This document shows, piece after piece, positions 1 through 6,400 of a DNA stretch of 6,400 nt; within the stretch, counting starts at the first letter, position 1; each line of letters begins with the position of its first letter. Made by a program: the position numbers and the translations under genes. The DNA is from Candidatus Pacearchaeota archaeon. GTDB lineage: Archaea; Nanoarchaeota; Nanoarchaeia; Pacearchaeales; GW2011-AR1. Below the pieces are notes generated by a model. It made no database searches and was not told the DNA's origin. It saw nothing but the letters and a program-made list of their open reading frames with translations. The stretch is taken from contig NZER01000372.1 in the NCBI GenBank assembly GCA_002690445.1, positions 1 through 6,400 of the forward strand. Reading direction: 5' to 3'.

Positions 1-87
1 AAACAAAAGTCATGGTATTTTGGTAAATATATTGAAGAAGGTGCTGGACTAGGGGCAGCAGCTGGTTGGTTACGGTCAGGTGGATAA
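1..87 (+). CDS. C-terminal end of an upstream Gly/Ala-rich protein (5' partial)
   Basis: The frame is open from the first base and closes at TAA (85-87), followed at once by an in-frame TAG, so there is a tandem stop. The 28 visible residues contain an aromatic stretch (WYFGKYIEE) and then a small-residue run (GAGLGAAAGWLRSGG). The Gly/Ala spacing suits a close-packed or membrane-inserting helix. The next gene starts 18 bases after the first stop on the same strand, and that gene carries a related YI..EEG..G stretch. This suggests that both products belong to the same virion sub-assembly. In T7-like phages a small internal virion protein sits in the equivalent place, but 28 residues are too few to assign a family. 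The reality of the coding end is fairly sure; the function is unknown. Confidence 0.72.
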   Translation, partial: KQKSWYFGKYIEEGAGLGAAAGWLRSGG

Positions 88-88
88 T

Positions 89-93
89 AGGAG
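89..93 (+). promoter_or_regulatory. Ribosome binding site AGGAG for the 485-residue gene, with a three-codon upstream mini-ORF
   Basis: AGGAG overlaps the tandem stop of the upstream gene and lies 12 bases before the ATG at 106, slightly longer than the usual spacing. A closer ATG at 95-97 is only one base from AGGAG and opens a three-codon frame (Met-Phe-Asn) whose TAA (104-106) overlaps the real start as TAATG. The mini-ORF is probably incidental, because its spacing is too short for normal initiation. The next Met codons of the gene (from residue 32) have no purine-rich site in front of them, which supports 106 as the start. Confidence 0.6.
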
Positions 94-105
94 TATGTTT
101 AATTA

Positions 106-1563
106 ATGGCAAATGAAGCTGACGTCTTAAGGTCTGTAACCGCTATACTACAAAGTGGTGAGCGCAAAGAGCAAACTAGACTTGATACTGCTCTTACTAT
201 GATGGCTTTTCAACAGCAGAAAAGAGCTGCTGACGTTGATATATTGACTAAAAAGTTACAAGTAGCTTCATCTGCTACCAAAGAAATGCAACATGGTATT
301 GCGTCTTCCTTAATAACTGCTTCTGGTCTTGGTACATATTATCAACAAACTGAAGATGCTGATGAGAGACATAAATTTCAAAAAAATGCAATGGATGAAC
401 TTGTAGAAGATATGGGTCTTGCTCCTGAAGTAGCTAGAGGAGCAGTCCAAGGTTTATGGTCTTGGTATGAAGCTCAAAACCCAGATGAACTTATATCATT
501 AGCATCTAATTTAGGAAGGTCTGTACAATCTTTAGAACAACAAGCGCTAGAGGATCCTACTCAAATAGACCCAAATAGTGGCGAAGCAAGACTTGTTCGT
601 TCATTTTTAAACCTTCAAAAAGAATCAAAAGGAGTAGGCGATATAAAGACAATAGCTTTACAAGCTGTAAAGAGTTTGGAGAATGAGGTTAATATTAGAA
701 AAGAATCATTTGAAATGCTTAGGGGTGATTACGAAATACAGAGTGATATAGGTGTATATGAAGATATAAGAGAACCAACGAAACAACTTACTGGGGCACA
801 AGATTTTTGGACTTCTGAACAAGGTATGAAGCTTACTGGATTAGCTATAGATGCATCTGAATCAGATGATGATTGGGATGGTGAATATCAGGTTTTAGCT
901 GCGGTTGGTCTTACTGCTGGGCCTCTTATCACACGAGCAGTACAGTCTGAGGTATCAAGCGCAGTTTCTGGAAGATGGGATTTCTTGAGACAACTTTCTA
1001 AAGATTTAAAAGACCCAAGGTCAGGTGGTTTGAAATGGGGTAAAGATTGGAAAGAGAGATACCCTGGCACTGATAAAGGTCAAGTAAAAAATAGAGCCGC
1101 AAAACAGATGCAAAAAATTAATGATATGGCTTCAAAGGCTGCTAGAGCAAATACTACTTCAGCTATAAAGATGAAAGCAGCTCTTGAAGCTGTAAGTAAA
1201 AGTAAATACTTATCAGCTGCTGGAACTGGTCTTAGGTATGCAGGGAAAGGTGTAGCTGCGGGTAAATTTTTTGCTCCTATGGCTCTTGCTGAGTTAGGTG
1301 AATATATTGGTGATGAAGAAGGAAGAGCTGTAGGTCGAGGCGTAGGTGGTGCTGGCATTGTAGCTAATGTAGCTTATAAGAAGGGTAAGCAATCTTTTAC
1401 AAGTTTTATGGCAAGGAGAGCAGCTAAGACTGGTGTTAAGATGGGAGCATTAGCTATGGCTGATTCACCATTTATACCTGTTGGAGACTTTCTTGCTTTA
1501 GGGTTTGGAGCCCTTGAAGTATACCATGCCTATAAAGACTGGCAAGCATATATTGAGGAATAA
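106..1563 (+). CDS. Putative internal virion/ejection protein, 485 residues, helical with hydrophobic C-terminus
   Basis: I do not recognise a named family. Residues ~1-65 are strongly helical and Gln/Lys-rich, with coiled-coil-like spacing around QQQKRAADVDILTKKLQ. Residues ~65-240 are mixed acidic helices. Residues 254-261 form an acidic loop (DDDWDGEY), followed by a hydrophobic, Gly-containing segment at about 263-275. Residues ~305-390 are basic (WGKDWKERYPG, then Lys/Ala/Ser helices). Residues ~385-425 hold small-residue segments including EYIGDEEGRAVGRGVGGAG. The C-terminus (446-485) has a hydrophobic stretch, SPFIPVGDFLALGFGALEVY, and ends in YIEE. There is no signal peptide. The gene lies between a Gly-rich protein and a giant protein gene only 5 bases downstream, so co-transcription and co-assembly are likely. 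By analogy with T7 gp14/gp15 or the small virion proteins next to N4 gp50, I infer a virion protein ejected into the host envelope. A tail-internal or scaffold role is the main alternative. Arg codons are AGA/AGG in 20 of 24 cases. The gene call is certain; the role is tentative. Confidence 0.93.
   Translation: MANEADVLRSVTAILQSGERKEQTRLDTALTMMAFQQQKRAADVDILTKKLQVASSATKEMQHGIASSLITASGLGTYYQQTEDADERHKFQKNAMDELVEDMGLAPEVARGAVQGLWSWYEAQNPDELISLASNLGRSVQSLEQQALEDPTQIDPNSGEARLVRSFLNLQKESKGVGDIKTIALQAVKSLENEVNIRKESFEMLRGDYEIQSDIGVYEDIREPTKQLTGAQDFWTSEQGMKLTGLAIDASESDDDWDGEYQVLAAVGLTAGPLITRAVQSEVSSAVSGRWDFLRQLSKDLKDPRSGGLKWGKDWKERYPGTDKGQVKNRAAKQMQKINDMASKAARANTTSAIKMKAALEAVSKSKYLSAAGTGLRYAGKGVAAGKFFAPMALAELGEYIGDEEGRAVGRGVGGAGIVANVAYKKGKQSFTSFMARRAAKTGVKMGALAMADSPFIPVGDFLALGFGALEVYHAYKDWQAYIEE
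1555..1559 (+). promoter_or_regulatory. Ribosome binding site GAGGA for the giant gene, inside the end of the preceding gene
   Basis: GAGGA is formed by the last two codons (Glu-Glu) of the 485-residue gene and sits 9 bases before the ATG at 1569, close to ideal spacing. The preceding stop (1561-1563) lies between this site and the start, with only 5 bases between stop and ATG. This geometry favours translational coupling, in which ribosomes ending the first gene help start the second. Confidence 0.7.
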
Positions 1564-1568
1564 ATTTA

Positions 1569-4500
1569 ATGGCTAATGGTCAGGATAATCTTACTGTACA
1601 GTTTCAAAGAAGATTAGAACAACAACATGGCATAGCAGCAAGTTTAACAGAACTTGAGAACATTCTTCGTGATCAAGGTCTAGACCCTGAAGCCCCATCT
1701 CCCCCAGCTCCAGCACCTACCGCTCCCGCTGCCCCTGATCAAGGAGATTTATGGAGTGCTTTACAAACTGGAACTGGACTTCCTGATTGGTTTGAAGAAG
1801 GAGAAGACTTTAGGTATCAAACTAGTGCGACTGCTTTAATTGGTAAGTCGATATGGTCATTTTTAGAAACTGCTGGGTTTGGTCTTCCCGGTCTTGCAGC
1901 TAGAGCTATAGACAAAGAATGGGAAAAAGGTACTCGACCAGTGTCCACTGCTGAAAGATGGCTGACAGCAATTACTGGAGTTGGTGGATTTATGGTTCCA
2001 TTTGGGATGGCGAGAGGAGCTGCATCTGCAGCTTTAAAGGGTGCAAGAGTAGCAAAAGGTGGAAAGGTAGTTGGTTATGGAGCTGAAGCTGCTAGTGCTA
2101 AGTATGTAGACAACACTGTACGGATATTAAAAGCTGACAAAGAGTTCTTAAAGTGGGCTGGTAGTAGAGGTATGGGGCCTGACGATATTGAGAAGTTTAT
2201 AAGAGAGTCTGATTTTGTATCTCATGGAGTACAATCTATTACAAAGACTGGTAGTAGAAAAGGTGCAAAGATATTTAGTAACCATTCTATAAGGACACAG
2301 TATGCAAAAGATATAGAACAAAATATTCCAAAGATTATTAATTCTAAGATTGATGAGATAGCAAGTGTATTGAAACCTTCTGCTGCAGCTATTAAAGCAG
2401 GAGCTCAGCCTCTTGTGATTCAAGATAAAGCCAGAAAATTAATTGCTGATGAAGTAAGTAAATATGTAGGTGGTAAGTATAATTTTCCCGTAACTAATAT
2501 GCATCAGTACTTAGCTTTAAAGTGGGGTAATTCTAAGTTGGCGAGTATAGGTGCATCAGCGATTGAGGAAGCTATATTGTTTACTGCTGTTGAAATTCCT
2601 ATGAACTTCTTTAACAGTTTGAATAACGAAGATATTGACTTTAATATATTTTCTACTATTGGTCATTCCGTAGCTCTTGGAAGTGCTCTTGGTGTAGTAA
2701 GGCTAATACCGGGAGGTTCTGATGCTGGTATATTAAAAACTGGATTCAAACGGATGAATCAGTATTTGTCAAGAAGAAAAAGATGGGGCTCGTATAATGT
2801 AAATAACCCTGAAGAAAGAATGCTACTTGTTAGACAAGCCGAACATTTATGGGAATCTCAAGATGATATATTTTCTATATTAACTAGGAAAGATGCAAAA
2901 GGTATAAGAAAACTGTTAAGCGATAGAAAAGATATTTCTTCATTTATAAGTGGCACAGAGGCTGAAGCTAGGGCTGGAGCAACAGAACTAAAGAAGTGGA
3001 TGACTTCATTGGAAGGTGCTTTTATGAATAAGTGGTGGCCTGGATTCATAAAGGAGGCTGGTCAGGATATATGGGGTTCATCAGGTAGAATGATAGCTGG
3101 TTCTATGGCATTTAATGTCGGTACTCTTTTAGCATATCAGAAAGATGAGCTACCATTTGAAGACTTAGTATTTCATACGCTGCTAGGAGCAGTCCTATCA
3201 AAGAAAGGTAGGGATATAGAATATAGAAATGAAAATGGTGACATGGTTTTAATACCGGGTTCACGAAGACCAATGTACCATGAAGCAAAGTTTGAAAAAG
3301 TAAATAAGTATTTAGATATGTTAGGTATGAATGTAGACCATGCTGCTTTTAGAAATCTAATGAATACTATGGAAGTAGTTAAAAAGTATGGGACTCCTGA
3401 CTTGGCTCATGATGATATAGTATTACTAAAAGATATTGCAGAAAAGTCAGGGTTAATTGTTAATGCAGATAAAAAGCCTGAACTAAAAAATGAATCTACA
3501 CAGACTAACCCATTGTATGAATCAATAAAGATGATACTCGAGTCTACTATTAAAGACCCTGATACTAAAAGGGTAAAGACTATTGAAGAACTGTCAAATA
3601 AAGACCTTTTAAAATTAACTGATAAGCTAAGAAAAGCTGAGTTTAAATCATTAGCTGAGTACAGAACAAATAAAAGTACAAGTAAAGGTATAAGAACTCC
3701 ATTTGATGTGTTCGATATTCTTTTAAGCACATCTAAGGTTTCTACTAAAGAAACTTTAAAGGTATTTGAGAGTGCTGTTGAGGAAGCATATAATACAATA
3801 TATGAAATGGAGCATGTAGCTCATGGAGGAGAAGCTGCGGAAGCTCCTATGGTTCGGAGAGAAAAAGATACAGGTAAGATGATACTAAGGCCTCTCACTT
3901 TTGATACTAGTAGTGTTGCAGAAAATGCATTGAGAATGAGAGGATTATTTGGAGGAGGTAGTGGAGAAGATAAGAACAGTGCTGTTGGTATATTAAGTAA
4001 TCGGTCTGTTATATCTGGTCAACCTCTTATGTTTACAGGAGAGATGGCCACAAGATTGTTTGGTAGTAGAGAGACAGGCAGTCGAGGTGATATGGATAAA
4101 TATGACAGAGATTATCACAACACAATTCTTGGAGAATTACCAGTAGCTGACACTGATTTAATAACTATTGGAGAAAAAGTATTTAATGACAAGCTAAGAA
4201 ACCACATGTTTGCTGAATCTGTTGTTACAACGTGGAAAGAGCTTTCTTATATAAGAGATATAGATCATGAGTCCAGTTTATTTAAAAAGGAGACACTAGA
4301 TGTAAAAGAATTAATGCAGAAGATATATGGTCAGAAACCTTTTTTACCAAGTGTTTTAGCTGTCACTGATTCTAGTGGAAAAAGGGTTGGCTCGGAAAGT
4401 ACTGAACAAAAGTTTGCTACTAACTTATTATCTGTATTGTCAAGTGATGTTAAGCAGAATGTTGAGAGGAAAGAATTAGCACAACAAATTGGGGTTGATC

Positions 4501-6400
4501 CTGAATTAAGAACAGCTTACGAAACTGACGTTGCTAAGCTGATGACTTACTTTGATAAAGGTGGCATATTAGATGGATTTAAAGGTGATGATCAGATGGT
4601 AGAAACTTTTATAAAAAGGCTTACTGATTACACATTTGAGAAATCACTTGGCAATGCTACAAGAAATGATGGTACTCCACTTCGTGAATCAGATTATGCT
4701 TTACTTCAAGTACTTCAAGAGTCTCGTATAGCAGGTAAGAATTTTGAGATGGCTGAGATGAGTAATTATCTTGAACATGTTTCATCTGCTTTAAGAAGGT
4801 CTGACGTTATTTCTAAAGCTGATGCTGAAGCTATAAAGAAAGATATTTCTTTTTGGGTAAAGAGCAACTATGACAAAGTAGATAAAGTATTTGATGAATT
4901 ATCAAAATCAACTGATCCAAAAGATAAAGGATTGTATGAAGTCTTTGAAGAGCTGTCTCAACTTTCAAGAGAAGAAGGTACTGATGGTGAAACATTAGCT
5001 AGAATAGTAGATAACTATACTTTTTTATATGACAAGAGTTTAAAACATTTATGGAGAAATAATAGGGGTGATGGTATTCTTCAAGAATCCAGTTTTAATG
5101 TAAAGCCTACTAAGTGGTTTATGCATAAGCTTATTTCACAGTTTGATGCTATACATAGTGGTGCTATAACTGGTAGTTATAACAGACTTCTATCTTCTAT
5201 ACAAGATATTCATACTAACACTAAGAGTGCAGCATATAAAGATTTTATGACTACAGTTCATAACGCATTATTTCAGAGGAAGCCTAACACGACAAAGATG
5301 TTAGAAGTATTAAAAAGATATGACTTATATAGTGATGAAACCGGAGCATGGCTTGTAGACCCTAAAGATAAGAGTTTTGAAGATATTATAAAGAAGGCTT
5401 CTGAAGATGTTTACTTACTTACACAGCCTATCACTACTGAGCGTTCAATAGAGATGATGCAAGAAAGAGATAAGTTAGACTTTCTACCTAAGCATGATTC
5501 AGATTTAACTGTGTCCATGTCATTTGATAAGCTTATGACTGATTGGGGAATATTAATACCTGAAATAGGTGATAAAAAGCCACACGATTATGTTATGGAA
5601 GATGTCTATTCTGTGCATGGTGATTTTAGTTTAGATAATTTCTTTGATTATATGATGTCTAAGATGGTTGTTAGAGAAATAGGTGGTGTAAGCTATGACA
5701 AGAGCAACTGGAAGGATATGCCTCAAGAAAACCAGAAAAAATTAACAAGTGATATGCATAAAGTATGGGTTGGATTGACTCAGACAAGAGAAGTCATGCA
5801 GTTAAAGGTCGCTCAAGGAGCAATTCCATTAGCAAGCCCAGAAACAGTTAGAAGAAATCATGTTACTGATATACTTGAAGACTTGTTTGGTGAAATAGTA
5901 TTTACTGATTTGAATTATAGGCTTGCAGATAGTGATAATGTATATAACATAACAAATGTCAGTGGTAATATATTATCAGGTTATTTAAAAGATGTTTCTC
6001 GTGTTGCTCAGAAGCTTGAAGCTAGAAAAGCATTAGAATCAGAACCATTGCCTCATGATTCAGTCCAATCTAGTGGTTATTTAACAGCTTTTATAGGTGA
6101 TTTAGATTATGGGATAGGAATACCAATTCATCCATACCAAGAAGGTGTATTAACAGGTCAAAACAAACTTGCTAATAGGTTTGTTGAGAGGTTAAATAGT
6201 GTCAAAGAAAGGTTTGAAGATAAAGAAATACTCAGAGCTGCAGAGAGTTTAAGAAAGAAGTATGTAGAAAATGAAGACACAAGTATTGTCGAAAAGGTTG
6301 AACTGGAAGATGGTAAAGTACAATATATATTTAAAAGACCAACTCCTGAAGACATAAGAGCTTCTGATGAAGCTTCATTGATGCTTAGTGTAGTAATAGG
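1569..6400 (+). CDS. Giant putative virion/ejection protein, at least 1610 residues, 3' end outside window
   Basis: One frame stays open from ATG 1569 to the last base (1610 full codons plus two bases), so the protein is larger than ~180 kDa. Start choice: GAGGA lies 9 bases upstream and the stop of the previous gene 5 bases upstream. Order of parts: a helical head (1-38); a Pro/Ala linker (40-56, eight Pro); a Trp-containing amphipathic piece (LWSALQTGTGLPDWF, 61-75); small-residue hydrophobic stretches at ~88-112 (SIWSFLETAGFGLPGLAAR) and ~131-160; a Gly/Ala/Lys run to 178; and helices to ~320. Further hydrophobic segments lie at ~325-349, 364-383, 508-523 and 528-543. From ~560 onward it is hydrophilic and mostly helical, rich in Lys/Asp/Glu/Ser, with a Gly-rich hinge (FGGGSGED) at ~794-801. 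I found no lytic transglycosylase signature, HExxH, Walker A or T7-type RNA polymerase motif set by eye. Position and size resemble T7 gp16 or the N4 virion RNA polymerase, so delivery with the genome is the favoured inference. A tape-measure or another giant tail-associated protein is possible. The reading frame is certain; the function is not. Confidence 0.9.
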   Translation, partial: MANGQDNLTVQFQRRLEQQHGIAASLTELENILRDQGLDPEAPSPPAPAPTAPAAPDQGDLWSALQTGTGLPDWFEEGEDFRYQTSATALIGKSIWSFLETAGFGLPGLAARAIDKEWEKGTRPVSTAERWLTAITGVGGFMVPFGMARGAASAALKGARVAKGGKVVGYGAEAASAKYVDNTVRILKADKEFLKWAGSRGMGPDDIEKFIRESDFVSHGVQSITKTGSRKGAKIFSNHSIRTQYAKDIEQNIPKIINSKIDEIASVLKPSAAAIKAGAQPLVIQDKARKLIADEVSKYVGGKYNFPVTNMHQYLALKWGNSKLASIGASAIEEAILFTAVEIPMNFFNSLNNEDIDFNIFSTIGHSVALGSALGVVRLIPGGSDAGILKTGFKRMNQYLSRRKRWGSYNVNNPEERMLLVRQAEHLWESQDDIFSILTRKDAKGIRKLLSDRKDISSFISGTEAEARAGATELKKWMTSLEGAFMNKWWPGFIKEAGQDIWGSSGRMIAGSMAFNVGTLLAYQKDELPFEDLVFHTLLGAVLSKKGRDIEYRNENGDMVLIPGSRRPMYHEAKFEKVNKYLDMLGMNVDHAAFRNLMNTMEVVKKYGTPDLAHDDIVLLKDIAEKSGLIVNADKKPELKNESTQTNPLYESIKMILESTIKDPDTKRVKTIEELSNKDLLKLTDKLRKAEFKSLAEYRTNKSTSKGIRTPFDVFDILLSTSKVSTKETLKVFESAVEEAYNTIYEMEHVAHGGEAAEAPMVRREKDTGKMILRPLTFDTSSVAENALRMRGLFGGGSGEDKNSAVGILSNRSVISGQPLMFTGEMATRLFGSRETGSRGDMDKYDRDYHNTILGELPVADTDLITIGEKVFNDKLRNHMFAESVVTTWKELSYIRDIDHESSLFKKETLDVKELMQKIYGQKPFLPSVLAVTDSSGKRVGSESTEQKFATNLLSVLSSDVKQNVERKELAQQIGVDPELRTAYETDVAKLMTYFDKGGILDGFKGDDQMVETFIKRLTDYTFEKSLGNATRNDGTPLRESDYALLQVLQESRIAGKNFEMAEMSNYLEHVSSALRRSDVISKADAEAIKKDISFWVKSNYDKVDKVFDELSKSTDPKDKGLYEVFEELSQLSREEGTDGETLARIVDNYTFLYDKSLKHLWRNNRGDGILQESSFNVKPTKWFMHKLISQFDAIHSGAITGSYNRLLSSIQDIHTNTKSAAYKDFMTTVHNALFQRKPNTTKMLEVLKRYDLYSDETGAWLVDPKDKSFEDIIKKASEDVYLLTQPITTERSIEMMQERDKLDFLPKHDSDLTVSMSFDKLMTDWGILIPEIGDKKPHDYVMEDVYSVHGDFSLDNFFDYMMSKMVVREIGGVSYDKSNWKDMPQENQKKLTSDMHKVWVGLTQTREVMQLKVAQGAIPLASPETVRRNHVTDILEDLFGEIVFTDLNYRLADSDNVYNITNVSGNILSGYLKDVSRVAQKLEARKALESEPLPHDSVQSSGYLTAFIGDLDYGIGIPIHPYQEGVLTGQNKLANRFVERLNSVKERFEDKEILRAAESLRKKYVENEDTSIVEKVELEDGKVQYIFKRPTPEDIRASDEASLMLSVVI

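Noticed and set aside
95..106. Three-codon ORF Met-Phe-Asn as a regulatory leader peptide.
   Set aside because: AGGAG is only one base from its ATG, which is too close for initiation. The TAATG overlap with the next start is more simply explained by chance in AT-rich spacer DNA.
99..106. Palindrome TTAATTAA at the start codon.
   Set aside because: An eight-base AT-only palindrome is expected by chance in this composition and has no repeat partner or operator-like spacing nearby.
888..1358. Two minus-strand reading frames (888-1070 and 1080-1358) opposite the 485-residue gene.
   Set aside because: They lie fully inside a well-supported plus-strand gene, have no ribosome binding site of note, and their Pro/Ala/Ser/Phe-rich products are typical of antisense reading of Lys/Ala/Gly-rich coding DNA.
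3350..3420. A KKYG stretch near residue 610 of the giant protein, reminiscent of the R...K.......YG motif B of T7-type RNA polymerases.
   Set aside because: The upstream Arg and Lys are not at the required spacing, and I found no matching motif A, motif C or T/D..GR motif around it, so a virion RNA polymerase cannot be claimed from the visible part.
2148..3730. Minus-strand frames at 2148-2423, 2858-3049 and 3407-3730.
   Set aside because: All are opposite the giant gene. The Cys/Tyr/Ser/Phe-rich translations look like antisense shadows, and no supporting signals or neighbours exist on that strand.
3800..3850. HVAHGGE at residues ~749-755 as a possible metal site.
   Set aside because: It lacks the HExxH arrangement or any other recognised metal-binding pattern and sits in a Gly/Ala/Glu-rich stretch that looks like a flexible loop.
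4720..4810. An ESRIAG stretch (from 'gagtctcgtatagcaggt') considered as the ES start of a lytic transglycosylase motif.
   Set aside because: The following Ser/Gly/Gln spacing expected for the SLT family (ES..n..a.S..GA.G..Q) is absent. The sequence continues as ordinary charged helix.
6158..6355. Minus-strand frame of 65 codons with Ser/Leu-rich, hydrophobic product.
   Set aside because: It is opposite the giant gene and rich in Ser/Leu/Phe because the sense strand is rich in AGA, GAA and AAG codons. It is not a credible membrane protein gene.

Overview
The window looks like part of the late (virion) region of a tailed virus, either a bacteriophage or possibly an archaeal virus. It is modestly AT-rich (roughly 35-40% G+C by eye). 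All genes run on the plus strand and are packed almost end to end, with gaps of 18 and 5 bases. No protein matches a housekeeping family. I see no tRNA, rRNA, CRISPR array, insertion sequence, promoter or terminator. The virus assignment and the functions below are inferences from architecture, because no diagnostic phage hallmark (capsid, portal, terminase) lies inside the window.

Layout: (1) Bases 1-87 hold the C-terminal 28 codons of an upstream gene with a Gly/Ala-rich end. (2) Bases 106-1563 hold a complete 485-residue protein. It has a Gln-rich helical N-terminus, an acidic loop, a basic Lys/Ala/Gly-rich middle and a hydrophobic C-terminal hairpin. (3) From base 1569 to the right edge runs one uninterrupted reading frame of at least 1610 codons. 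It is by far the largest gene and covers about three quarters of the window. Because it has no stop here, it would be missed by any search that requires both ends of an ORF. Its product begins with a short helical head, a Pro/Ala linker and several small-residue-rich hydrophobic segments, all within the first ~545 residues. The remaining ~1060 residues are hydrophilic and mostly helical.

The three genes probably form one translational unit. A small Gly-rich protein, then a mid-sized amphipathic helical protein, then a giant protein is the pattern seen in ejection (internal virion) protein cassettes of short-tailed phages, such as T7 gp14-gp15-gp16. It also occurs in N4-like phages, where small virion genes precede the giant virion RNA polymerase gene. 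My best reading is that these are proteins carried in the virion and delivered into, or through, the host envelope at infection. I could find neither a transglycosylase motif nor a convincing T7-type RNA polymerase motif in the visible part of the giant protein, so its enzymatic role, if any, stays open.
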